From NCBI GenBank assembly GCA_973895155.1, contig OZ316898.1, forward strand, positions 2,790,001 to 2,854,000: 64,000 nt of DNA, given 5' to 3'. The position numbers were made by a program, and so were the translations under genes. The stretch comes from Marsupella aquatica. Its lineage: Eukaryota > Marchantiophyta. This document shows positions 12,201 to 25,200 of the stretch, piece after piece. Each line of letters opens with the position of its first letter. Within the stretch, counting starts at the first letter, position 1. Below the pieces are notes generated by a model. It did no database searches. It had not been told where the DNA came from and saw only the letters and a list, made by a program, of their open reading frames with translations.

Positions 12201-15200
12201 AGTATGCAATCGCTTATGGTATGCGTTCGAATGCACTTCCTGTCACTTCAGCTTCATGGGAAATGTTGAGTACTGTAGGAGGGTTATGGCAATCTAGTTC
12301 TATTATGAAGTCAATCTGAGTGATATGTGTGGGTCTAGTAAGGTGTCGCCGATCCCTGGAATATAGCTCCTCTGACAGAGTGCCTTTTGCGTGTTCTGTT
12401 TTTTGTCCCATACATCTTGTTCGCTCGCGAAGGTGCACAGCTCAAGACATATTTCTGCAAAGTTCCCCTGCCAGTAGACTTCCAAATGGTCTTGTGGTCG
12501 AGCGGTCCAGTAGTTTTGGACTTTTAATTTTGCTAGTATTTGAATGTGATGTCTCAGAGGTTCCCAATCCTCATAAACCCACCTACTCAAGCGGCAATTA
12601 TTTGCTACAAAGCAGGCATACTCTTAGTGCTCACCAGATCTTCACAAGGATGATATATCGGCATGGACCTTCATTTGTCAAACTCGACAGGAAGTGTGGG
12701 CAGCATTCACAATACTGGAGCAGTCATGGCTGATCACTTAGAATGCACAACGGCATATTGGAGACATCAGCACTTCATATAGGTATGTAGGGTGACAGGG
12801 GCTTGCTGGATACGGTATGATTGTGTGCAGGAAATCTTGCGAGCGTTTATTATGAACAGGGTCAGTTGGATCTCGCAATTCTTCATTACAAGCACGCAAT
12901 TCTCCTGGATTCCACGTTTTTGGAAGCTTACAATAATTTGGTAAGCTCAACGTGATTGTTAACACCTCTCAAGCATGCGAGTTAGTGTAAATAGATATTT
13001 TCATCTTCAGCTGCATATAAAACGTCACACTTTTGGTAATGCCTTCGTTGCTGGAATTCCATGAGTATCAATTAATGGCTCTACAAACACAGGGTAATGC
13101 TCTGAAGGATGCCGGCCGGGTAGAAGAAGCCATCTCGTGCTACCAGGTGATTCATCGACGTAGGCCCTCCTTTCATGAGATGTAGATTTTGTACCAGTTT
13201 CTCGAGACATTTGTTGACATAGGCGGGGTGTTGTATCTTTGTTGAAACAGTTTGATGTGTAGTATAGATGAGTGTGGTGTGTCATAAAAGATATCATGAC
13301 AGAGATGTGAATGTTTGATAAGAAGTCGTGACGCGTGACCGAATTGTTTCTTTGTCCTCTCTGCAGTCATGCCTTGCCTTGCAGGCAAATCATCCCCAGG
13401 CTCTCACCAACCTGGGGAACATCTATATGGAATGGTAACTTAGACTTTCCCCGTTGGAATAACCTTTTTTGCAATTATTAGTGAGGCGGTACTCGTAATG
13501 AGACTATGTACTGCATATGACACCAGTTATCTTTCTCACATGTTGGTTAGTTTGCGCTTCAAGTACATCTGATAAGTTCTTCTTTTTGGTTCGTTCTTAT
13601 AGGAACTATATCAATACAGCCGCAACCTTCTACAAGGCAACCTTGGCTGTTACAACGGGTCTCTCAGCACCCTACAGCAATCTTGCTACTATTTACAAAC
13701 AGCAGGTGAGTTGGTTCACTCTTCGAGAATGGACTTCTACCACGAAGAAGGGACTCTCAAGGTTTTGTTTTGGGCGGTCCTCGTAGGTCATATGTAGAAG
13801 TTAAGTTTGACTTGTTTGTTTCCTTATGTGTTTCCACACATCCTATTTAGCCTGATGAACGTACTCTCTCTTCTACGATTTTTCAAAGTCTTTGCTTTCC
13901 TCTCTTAGTACATTGTGAAGTAACGGTTCCGGGTATGCGCAGGGCCACTATGCAGAGGCAATTGCTTGCTACAACGAAGTTATGAGGATAGATCCATCTG
14001 CAGCAGATGGACTTGTTAATAGAGGTAATACTCTGAAGGAGGTGGGTCGCGTAAGCGAAGCGATTCAGGATTATATAAGGGCAGTGCAAATACGTCCAAC
14101 GATGGCAGAGGGCCATGCTAATCTGGCTTCAGCTTACAAAGACAGGTCTGTTCAAGACTTGTATGCACCTTCATTAAACTGTCACTGGCAGAGTTGGGGC
14201 ACATGTCTTTTCTTTTCCTCGTCGTGTGTGTGTATGATAAATGGACTTACTCAAGCTGATGCTTGGATTTTTGTATCAGCGGTCATGTTGATGCGGCAAT
14301 CAAAAGCTACAAACAGGCATTGTCTCTTCGTGCGGATTTTCCTGAAGCTACTTGCAATCTCCTCCACACTCTCCAGTGTGTCTGTGACTGGGACGACCGA
14401 GATAACAAGTTTTTGGAGATTGAGGCTGTCGTCAGGCGCCAAGTCAAGGTCCATCTCCTTGATTTCAATTTAGTGTAACTTTCGTGTATATTCTCCATCA
14501 CGTGAACACAGTTATTGGTCCGTTGTCACAGTAGCAGTGCTGAATTGAAGAAATTGTTCTGCAGCTGTGTGTTCTACCAAGTGTGCAGCCTTTCCATGCA
14601 ATCGCATATCCGATTGATCCTCTACTGGCGCTGGATATCAGGTTTGTGTCGGGCAACCTTCTGTGCTATCATTCAGGCATTTCCATGCATCTTTCAAGTT
14701 GTCTGCTCAAAATAAGTTGGAATTCGCTTGACTTATTCACGGTCCAGATCTGAACTTCTTCTGTTGTCCTATGAACAGCCGCAAGTATGCAGATCATTGT
14801 CATTTGATTGGATCGCGTCTAGGATTGCAACCATTTACGCATCCTCCTGCAGTACCTGTACAGAACAAAGGGGGAGGTGGACGACTTCGTGTGGGGTATG
14901 TCAACTGGAAAGCCCTGTTTTATTGGTAAAATTTACAGAAAATAGTGCTTGTTGTTGACGTTCATGTGGAGTTTCTACGTCGAAAGTGTGGTCCTAGGTT
15001 GCCATAGACCCTGACTGACCTTTAGTTAATATGGTTGATGCACAGCTATGTGAGCAGTGACTTCGGCAATCATCCACTATCGCATCTGATGGGATCAGTT
15101 TTTGGAATGCATAATCGTGGGAATATAGAGGTAAAGTTTTGGAATAACCTTGTCGTTGTTGGTATATCCAATTTTGGAAGAAAGTATTGTTTGGCACGAG

Positions 15201-18050
15201 TATTGTACGTGAGATGCAGTGTTCAGCGAACTTTGGGATGACAGGTAGCATTGGAGTGTCCATGTAGTATTGGATATAACTAAACTAGGCATACCTGAAC
15301 GTTGCTGCAGGACGCTGCTTACATTATCAGATTAACTGTAATATAGGGTGATTAGTGTGCATACCATCTTACTATTTTCATGATCCAATTTATGCGTTGC
15401 TCCGAGAGAGCACTGAACTGTCCCGTGGCTCTTCGACAAGGAAGACCTGCAAACCAGAGTCAATTTTGTAACTACATATTTGGGGATGCGTCGTCCTCAT
15501 AGTGCTCCACTGTCCACCTTTGTTTCCTCCAGGTCTTCTGCTACGCGTTGAGCCAGAGTGATGGCAGTGAGTGGAGGCAGCGTATATCAGCAGAGGCAGA
15601 GCATTTTATTGACGTTTCTGCTGCGTCTTCGGACGCTATTGCCAAAATGATCGCAGAGCATAACATTCAGATATTGGTCAACCTCAATGGTTACACCAAG
15701 GTGGGCAGTGATGGGTCAATTGTGAACATTGTTGTCCGGTTATTTGTAGGTACTGTCTAAGGCTTCGTGTGCAAAGTTTTCGGTCTGAAAGGTGGCGCTC
15801 TTTGGCAGGGTGCGAGAAATGAAATATTCGCTTTACAACCGGCCCCCATTCAAGTATCTTATATGGGATTTCCTGGCACAACTGGTGCGGACTATATTGA
15901 CTATTTGGTAACAGATGAGGTAGGATCTTTCTTCAATCTGGCAGCACTTCGCTGTTCCCGTATCAACGTTTCATTCTGGTCGTACAAGAATATTGGCTCA
16001 AAACATTTGGCATTCTAACGCGAATTCGGTGAGAAGTGTGAGTTTCTAATATAATGGAAATTTCAATGTAAGGGAATTTCAATGTAAGATCTGAGTTTTC
16101 TGTTTGCGAATTTAGACTTCAGATAGGCCGAATCTACGGCACCACTTTCTTTGGGGTTTCGCGGATAATAAGTCACGAATTTGTCGGGACCTTAAGAAAT
16201 TCAAGTACGGATGAAAATTTTGACCTCGACTTCTCTTTAACCTAATTTTGTGGTTATGTCATGTGCAGCTGGTGTCACCTCTGAAATTTTCCCATATTTA
16301 TTCAGAAAAACTGGTCCACTTGCCGCACTGTTACTTCGTGAATGATTATAAGCAGGTGTGTCTTCCGGTTCAATTAATTACTTTCTCAATTCCAGTTTGT
16401 ACCGAAGTCGCAGACGTTCGCGTTTCCTCCGTTTCAGGAGGTGTCTGCTACTTTGTCATCCTTCGAGGATGCTGATGCGCGTCATTTTGTCATCTTGCAG
16501 AAGAATTGTGATGTTCTGGATCCCAATAGTCAAATGAAGCGCTCAGATTATGGTTTGCCAGAAGACAAATTTCTCTTTGCTTGTTTCAATCAGCTATATA
16601 AGATGGACCCGGAGATCTTTACCATGTGGTATGTTACTGGCATTTGAAGGGCTTATTGTTTAGGTTTTTCTCAATTAGGTTCATTGATACCCTCTCGTTC
16701 GTCTTCTACTTGTAATCATTTGGTGGTTACGATTGTTCTTCTGGAAACTGTGCTGAGTTTGGATGTATATTTTTCTTTTCTATAGGAGCAGTGGGTCATT
16801 CCGCATTTGTCGTCAAAATAATGAAAGCTTACTCTATGCGGTTTTGCAGGTGCAATATTCTTAAGCGGGTCCCCGACAGTGCACTCTGGTTACTACGCTT
16901 TCCTGCTGCAGGAGAAAATCGACTTCGAGCATGTGAGCCATAGTTTGGATTTTGAAAGTTTTTCTCTTATCTTGTTTAGTGGACAGTTTTGATAAAAGTA
17001 TGCCTAGTGGACAGTTTTGATAGAAGTATGCCTTTTGGTTCCTGCAGTTGCTGCTGCACAGGGTGTCAGGCCGGACCAGATAATATTTACAGACGTTGCA
17101 GCTAAGAATGAACATATTCGACGCAGTGCCCTTGCAGATCTTTTCCTCGACACGTAAGATTCATCGCTTTTTTAGAGAACTTCAGTAATCCTTTTCTGAA
17201 AAATCAGGCTATTAAAGTATACGAAAGCCAGCTGTGGAATTTTTGTACCGTATTTTCAGGAAATGTTTTGGCCTGTTATGGATTTCTTAGATGACTTGGC
17301 TCGGGTTATCATTCTAGGTCAGGAAAGCATTCGAGGTCTCTATCCGGTCAGATTTCCTAACTCTTGCTCAATCGTTGATGTTCATGTAGGCCTCTTTGCA
17401 ATGCCCATACGACTGGCACAGATGTATTATGGGCAGGTCTTCCAATGGTTACCCTCCCACTTGAGAAGATGGCCACGCGAGTTGCAATGTCACTCTGCCA
17501 TGCGGCTGGTTGTGGGGAAGAAATGGTAGTTGATAGGTAACTACAGACCGCTTTCTATATAAGTTTATTCTGTCATGAGCTACTGTTCTCTTGATTCTGT
17601 ATTACTTGGTGTGTGCTTCATTTTTGTTCATCACTTTTCTCATTATTTGGTGTCGGTTCTGTAGCATGCAAGAATACGAGGAGAGGGCGGTTAAATATGC
17701 TCAAAACCCAGCCCTTCTTGAGGCGCTTACTACAAAGCTCCGAACAAACCGGCTTACATGTCCTTTGTTTGACACACCTCGTTGGGTAAGATTTGTGGCC
17801 ATTTGCAATTGCATGTATGTACTCAAATAATGATGGCATGTAAGGACGCGCGATTCTCTAATTGAATATATGATCTTTGATTTTGACGATTCAGTTCAGC
17901 TAACCTTCTTGTCATGTGGGCTCGGATGTTCCACAGGTCCGCAATCTGGAGAGGGCTTACTTCAAGATGTGGAATTTATACTGCCAGGGAAATCACCCGC
18001 AGCCTTTTAAAGTATTCGAGGATGATTTGGGGTTTCCGTACGATCAATAA
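9242..18050 (+). CDS. SEC: UDP-GlcNAc:protein O-GlcNAc transferase, SECRET AGENT type (27 exons, 986 aa)
   Basis: Adds O-GlcNAc from UDP-GlcNAc to Ser/Thr of nuclear and cytosolic proteins. Exons: 9242-9422, 10157-10299, 10464-10562, 10747-10797, 10886-11002, 11291-11347, 11529-11648, 11968-12030, 12140-12218, 12831-12940, 13093-13146, 13367-13434, 13603-13705, 13943-14145, 14280-14448, 14565-14641, 14779-14895, 15046-15130, 15533-15700, 15809-15919, 16269-16355, 16501-16628, 16850-16932, 17048-17153, 17390-17536, 17665-17785, 17937-18050. All 26 introns are GT-AG and the phases close to 2961 nt. TPR repeats cover roughly residues 65-510; the GT41 catalytic region follows. Human OGT active-site equivalents are present: His613 (FGNHPLSH), Gln785 and Lys788 ([10 protein letters not shown]), and the nucleotide-binding HTT at 866-868. 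Length is close to Arabidopsis SEC (977 aa). Start: first ATG after an in-frame stop at 9104; a second ATG follows immediately. Appears intact. SPINDLY (a fucosyltransferase paralogue) is a less likely match because the sequence follows SEC throughout. Confidence 0.96.
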
Positions 18051-18865
18051 CACGAACGTCCGGCTTTTCGATCTTTAGGGAGGCTTCTTGAGGTGGAGAT
18101 GTGTGCACCGTATCACCACCTACTTCTCACTGTGAATAAGTTTTGAACACCCGTCATACTAATGTTTGAAGTTCCAAGTGATGCACCTCCCTGTTCAGCC
18201 ATGCGGAACGGCGGAGTTTCTGCTGATGGGGCAGTTGGTAGCTAACAATGCTCGTGCTGCGTATGACATTACAGATCAGGTTACTTTGACTATATCATAC
18301 CCCAGTGACCTCAAATGGACAGATTGCCCAGGGAGGAATGGGTATTGTTTTGCAAATATGTTAGTTTGACTCCTTACGACTTTTGGATTCCCTCTCTGTG
18401 ATATCCAATTGATGACCTATACACTACTACACTACTTGCACACGGATTTGGTAAACGACTGCATCCAGTGTGGAAGTCAGGTCTTTAAGACAATCTTGGA
18501 CATTAAGTGTCCCGGACCCATGCCAGGCAGGTTCATACTCAATTATGGCTGGAAGTGCACTTCTCCGACCATGAAGCAGAACCTTGAAGTGCAGGCGCAG
18601 GGAAACCGTTTATTATCCCTTGAGATTGGGAATTCTTACATGACAAAGATGCCGCTAAGGTATCAATAAAGAGTTATCCAGTAACCAGTGGAAAGTTGTG
18701 CAGCTGTTAAGACGTTGCCAATTGATCTGGACCAGTTTACTCCTACTGATGGGCTGACGATATGCTGAGCGAGTTGGTTTTCCCTTTTTCCGTTTCGGTC
18801 TTTCCTTTTTCTCGTTTCTGGCGGTTTGTGTAAGTCTTGTAGGTTTTGATGATGCAGGTCGTTTG
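18051..18865 (+). other. Probable 3' UTR and downstream flank of SEC
   Basis: No domain or splice structure is visible. Two short plus-strand ORFs (18166-18369, 18409-18669) do not resemble anything I know. They are best read as chance ORFs in the 3' UTR or flank. The polyadenylation site cannot be fixed by eye. Confidence 0.4.
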
Positions 18866-19270
18866 TCGTCCTGTACAAGTCTCGTTCGGCCGTCTGTGAA
18901 TGTATTTTTAAAACTCAGTGATATTCTTTTGGTCTTTTTTCTTCAGTTTACTGTCTTTGTGTTCACCTTAGATGTGGTTGTGGTTCTTGTTGTTCTTTTT
19001 TTAAGGATTCTTGTGCGACTGTTCCTCGGTCTGTTAATCTGTCCTGGAAACTCAATGATAGTCATCTTTTCTGCTTTTTGCAGTCTTGCCTTAGTCATTC
19101 AAGTACCTTAGATTTGCGTATTGTTTGTTTTCCTTCGGAATGACTCCTGTGCAAGTCTCTCTGAGTCCCCAAAGCTGTTCTTGAAACTCAATGAAAGTCA
19201 TTGGTTCTCTTTTCTTCAGTCTACTGCCTCCATCGCACAGATTTGGGTCCGGCATTTGTCTTACCTCACT
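18866..19270. repeat. Imperfect tandem repeat, three units of about 135 bp
   Basis: Units start near 18868, 19009 and 19144. Each begins with a CCTGT(A/G)CAAGTCTC-like block and continues with (G)AAACTCA(A/G)TGA(A/T)A(T/G)TC. It then runs into a TCTTTTCTTCAG(T)CTACTG-like pyrimidine block. Divergence is considerable, so the array is old. Confidence 0.55.
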
Positions 19271-22200
19271 TCTGTCGTAGTCGTCTGGATGCGGTTCTTG
19301 TGAACCTTCATCCTGTGGCCCAGATTTTTTATTTGTTATGGACTGTCAGTGTTGATGTAGGGAAGTGTCCATCCAGTAGTGGACTGCGAATCTGTCGTAC
19401 CAGCTCTGGCAGTGTCATCCTACAGACCAATTGAACTTTGGGCCTCAGACAAAATTTCAGTCTGGCTCGTCTTTCTCTCGTTAGGGGTACCTCTTGTCTT
19501 CCATTTATAGATTGTTCCTTCACCCTAATCGACAAAGAAGGTCTACAATTTCTCGAGTGATCACGAGTTGTTTGTGTAGTTTTGCTGTAGTCATCCCTCT
19601 GCCCATGCCTTTAAGCGGACGGAAGGAATCCTGATATGCTCTTCAAAATGTTTGTTCCGGACTCCACCCTGAAAGGTCTTCTGTTAATGAAAGTCCTCGC
19701 TACTGAGTTTCCGAGCAGCCTGCAAGAGCATAACCTTTGCCACCCCGTAAGATCAGAGCGGCGACCATAAATCAGTTGTTTCAAACCTTTTGACTAATTC
19801 GCAACGTATTTGAACTTGAATCAAATCTCGTTTGAACAGTTGCATTCCAAATTTGGTGGAAAAATCTTTGAAACACCCTGGACAGGTTCACTAAGAAGTC
19901 ATCGTTTTGATACGAGTACACTGACGTATACACGCAAGATATTCACCAGGAACCTTCTTACTGAAATTTTGTGTACCATGAATAATGTTTTAGCGAGGTC
20001 ACTGGACTCAGGAATTATGCGTCGACTGCAAGTCCCTTTGGTTAAAGGTCATTGTAGCAAGAAGGCCTAGTAAAGCGTTGGAGGAATGCTTGATCTTTGC
20101 CTCACAAAAACATGGCGTTTATGGTCCCTGTTTATGGTTTAACCCGCGGTAGCTTTGCAGTCATGGAGCCGTGGTCTAGAGTCTTCGCCCTACACGCCAG
20201 ACCGTAGATCGATGGATAGACAAGCACCTGAGATCTGCTTGAGGGTGTTTCTATCCCAGACACGGAAGAGTGATTGTTTGACACAGCTTGATGCACAAAG
20301 AGGACTGAGACAAAAGCAAACACTGTCCAGGTGGCACACATACAGACAGGAAGTGCGCAGATGTGTATGAGTGCACAGATGACTCTTAGTGCAGTGCAAG
20401 TCTAGAGATTTTGGGGTAGTTGAACAATAGCACATATGCAATACAAAATCTATTTACTGTACAGAAGACTGTTGAAACCGTGTCAAAGTCCACCCTGTGC
20501 GTTGAGACTTTTTAGTGTCAAGAAGGCTGTTGACACCTTCGGACTTGGAAACGCAGCCATTCCCATAAAGTAGCCAGCAATTTTGACCGTTAACACACAC
20601 TCATTCCCAGTTGGAGTGTTGAGCAATAATCAAACAGTGTTTTTCATATTTTAAATTTTCAATAGTAATTTATTAATTACAGTATTTAGGATGTGCTGGA
20701 TGGAATATTCAAGGTGAAAGGTAGTGTGCGGCTCAGCATACCAGCAATTAATCCTTGTACCCCATGTTCATCCAAGGATTAAACCCACTCTACCAAGACA
20801 TACCGGACCAAAAGGAGATATTAACAAGGAGACTTGTCCATTTTTGAAATGTTTTTTCTTCATAGAATGATTTATTTTATATTTTGAATTACTGGGAACA
20901 ATTTTATTTCAATATTTTTGTCATTGATTTGCATGAAGTTTTTTACATTCTCTTTTTACGGCATGGTATCCCAGTTTTTACAAAAAAGTTGCCACACACA
21001 AATGTAGAAGTTGATTTTATCCAAAAAAAAGTCTCGTCGTGTTTGCAGCGTGCAACATCAATACATGTTCTCTGAGCCATTCTTTATGTAGAGACATCAA
21101 TACATGTTTGTCAGTTTTGGCGAGAGAATGGATCCTAAAATGAATTCCATCAAAGGGTAGCTCCGAAGTTACTCAATTGATTAGAGTTGAGCATCAGTTT
21201 TGGTATGGACATCATCACTCCATTCAAGTAATTGTAAGTAGTTTGTCCACTTGCATTTTTCATAGATCTGTACATTTTTCTATCCACAGAGCTGACAGAT
21301 TTTTTCATGGATCTATCTGCTCGGGATGACTTCAGTTCTTTGGGGTGTTGTTGAGTACTCTTGGGCTTTTTTTGCCTCTTCAGTCTTCCTGGGGTTTTTT
21401 CTTTGTTTTCTTCCCTTTCATGGATCTCCTATCTTTCCAGTTACGCAGATTGGCGTTGTTTGGTTCTTTGGCAGTGTTGCATATATCCAAGGATGACTCT
21501 AACAACTTTCAGATTCTCTGAGATGATAAAACATTTCAAAACTTAATACCTTTAGTGATTTTTTGTCTTTGTAGTTTTGGGTGCTTTTATGGAGAAGAAT
21601 GCACAGTCTATACTTGGATTGGTGCACTATGAAACTTCTCCACTGGTCGCCAAATACTAATAGTTGCATCACAAGTTCTTTTACTCTCTAATTCACTTTT
21701 AAAAATAAAATCAGAAATGGGATAGTCTAGAAGACAAGGAATTTAAGAACACTTTGACCTTTTAATCAGGTTGCAAAATTTATTTATTTACTGTGCAACT
21801 GGGATGGCGCTACTGTAATGCCTGGGCGGGATTTCCCTCCCCCCTTTTTCACAACAAAAGAAAGAGAAAATGATGGGACCTAGTTTTCAAGCATGAAAGT
21901 CCCAAGATTGGGATCTGTTTGGCAACCAAGGCACATTCTTTCTCAAGTTTAGACCCAAAATTGGAAGCTCAGCTTACAAGGATATTGGGTGTGACCTTCT
22001 CCTTGTTGTCTTTTTCTCTAAAAACAGCATACTGGTAGTGAAACAGATTCAGTATTGGCACCCAACAATTTAAGGGATCATACTACTCAGAAATAAGAAC
22101 ATGGCATTCAAAATCCAATGAGACACTCCTTTCTCGCAATGAGGATCTCCGGGGATCTGTCTCACAGCCTGAAGACCTCCCAAACATGTCATATAGTGTC

Positions 22201-25200
22201 CCAAAATGCAGTTATGAACACCAATGTGAACATTGGGGTATTCACACTCACACTGCAACTGTAAAATACTAGAGCAAAAGTTTGTTTTGATATATAAACC
22301 ATACAAAAACTTTATTAGCTCAACGAACTGAAGTAGTAGTAATGGGATTTGAGACTCTGTATGTCCCCTAGATTGGGTAGTCAGGAATAGTGGTCATAAT
22401 ATTCTCACATATACATAGAAAAACATAACCGAGCAGCAGAAAACATAATGGAGAGGATGTTTCATGCTTCTTGTGACCAAAAAGCTGGTAACAAATTAAA
22501 ATGCCAAGAAAGATCAAAACAGTAAGAATGGAGAGACCACATAAGACTCTTTATTTGGGGGTAAAACAACGTTCAGTAAGGATTTGCTGTTTTCCATGCC
22601 TGGCAAGGTGAACCTGTCGAGAATATTGGGTATACCAGGGCATTTTTTAGTGCCCAAACTTTACCAAAGTCCATATCTGCCAAGATCCTTGGTGACATAT
22701 TTTGGGTCTCATTAGTCAGTTTCCCACCAGCCCATAGGGTTCAATAGCCATAACCTGATGGCATTCCCTAAGCTGTTACTGACCATATAAAAGTGATTAT
22801 CTTGTCCTCCCACAACTTCATGGACAGTGGGGATCTAAATTTACAGAGATCTAACAAATAGATCTAACAGTCAAATAAATCTAGAAATTTCAAGTAAACA
22901 ATATTCTTTGCATCTCCTCCTTGACTTAAGTTAGCATTAGCCACCCTGGTAAATTTCTAACATTCTTAAACTGCCACTGGCCATATAAAAGCCAGAAACT
23001 CCAAATCCTGCCACACTTCATTCACTCCCCTATGCTCAAGACACTGTAAGGATTTCTCACAAAGGACAAGATGCTGAAGAACACTTTTTATCTAATTCTT
23101 GTAGATTAGTTTCTATCTGTTAGATCTCCCTAGATTTAAGGATAACCCTTAAATTATCGCTAGTTGGTGGTGCAAAACTGGCTAATCCAAGACAAGCCCT
23201 CAAATGATAGAAACTTTTCAAGTGAATTGCAATTTGACAAATTTTCGTCACAAAACAAAAAAGCGCGAGTTTAAAGTACTATAGTTAGAAACCTGGCTTA
23301 TACAGGTTTTAGAGATGGTCCTATATAACAGATTGACAGCGGCAGTTTAAAAAAAAATAGGATCGCCCTAGCGTAGTAGCGTGTACCGCGACTGCGATGC
23401 TCTAAAGTCAGGGCCGATAATTAAAACCAATTCCTACGTACAACTTAATAAGTATCCGAAGAGTCGGAAGCTCCGTACCTCGTATCCGGATTCTCAGTAC
23501 TGTACTGTATACCCCTTTTCACTCCTGGTCATTGTCCGGAGTACTGGTTGACATCACCTTGTCCGGCTCGGACTTCGGGTCGACATCATCAAACCGTCAT
23601 CCTCGTTCGGGCACGAGCCTACTTGCGCTTCGGCGTTCCCTCAAGTCCAGCAAGTGGGGCCACGTGTGTCCCCCAGAGACGTCCAAGTAGGGTGGCGAAT
23701 TGGCAATCTCATGACAAACAAACGATTATGTCCGCTCTGCGCCACAAGAAACAAAAACCTACTCCACCGCCGCGGAAGCAATACTAACGGACAATAACCA
23801 ATTAACACCATCCTTCTGCATTGGCTGAAATTGGGGAACACAAGTAGTCTAGTCTAGTGGAGACTCTAGAGTAACAGTTCGGCTGTCGACCAGGCTTTTC
23901 CGTCGGTTTCCGTCTTCGCGCGAGACCTTTCGATGTACCGCATCGACGGAGGCTGTCGTCCTGTCTCGCTTTTTCCCAAAGACAGCGGTGAGAGGAGAGC
24001 AACTTCGGAGTGCTGCCATTTGCAGCTACGCCCGCCACAAATTGTTTTCAGTCGTGATTAATGGGAGGAAATGAATGGTCCGTTCCCATTGGTTCAGATG
24101 CGGAGATCAGAATATGTATACTTTTACCAATAGACAACCGTATTGGTGAAGATTCCCATGGAAGATACTGAATCTAATCGAATCGATGTGAACTCACAAG
24201 TTGTAACAATATTGATGGAGGTAAATTACAGGACCGCATACAAGGGTGAGCTGGAGCAGCACCCAACCAGGTCAGCATTTTCCGAGACTCTTGGTGTCTA
24301 ATAGGGGTATTTTCCAAGGCTTTTTCTTTCTGTTCAATAATTTGAGGTTTTTTTTCCGCTGCCAAGGTTCACTATGCGAAGGAAGCGATGCTAAGAATAT
24401 TTGTAATCTAATTTTCCAAGATTGATTATTGAACCCTAGATTTCTTTAAATTTAAGGATAAGTGTCGGCCGATGGGGTCTATGACTGTGGAAAATTGGCT
24501 AATTGATGAAAACAAACCTGATAAATTCATGTCAATAGTGACAAAGACATTTCAGAGAGGTGGAATCCAGCCCACTAGGAAAACAGCAATGTACATGCTT
24601 GGTATCTAAATAGGGGGGTTCTGGTTACCAACTTCATTAAAAATATTATAGATACAAAGAATATTCCTTGTCAACAAAAAATCAGATAGCTTTTTACTAA
24701 CTTGTCCCCCAAACTATCCTACATTACTAATATGCCCTCATTTCTTGTGGGGTTAATATTAACTTGTATACAGGTTCTCATTCCATGTGGCAAGTTGCTA
24801 CTGGCTGACCTCAACCCGCCATGACACCCCTTGGCCGCCCTTCCCTTTCCCTGTTGCGGACTTGTCCCTTCCCCTTCCTTCGAGTGCCTCTCAGACCTGT
24901 CACTATCCGAGAAGGGACCTGTCACTGTCCGAGAGGCACGAAGACATGTTATTTTTTTCTCCACACTCCCCTCAATTTTAATCAGGAAAACTCAATGGGG
25001 AAGGGGGAAGTAACAGCTATCAAGGAGGATATGGGGTGAACTCTTGCTTGCACATCATGGGAAATTCTTGGAGGGAGGTCCCACAAGGTGGCCAAAGGAG
25101 TCGGTGTGACATTTTTGGTTGCAACCATTTTCCCTCCCAAATAGTAGTCCTATGAGGAATACCAGATGCAACATTGACACTCCCTAATAATGATGCTTCA

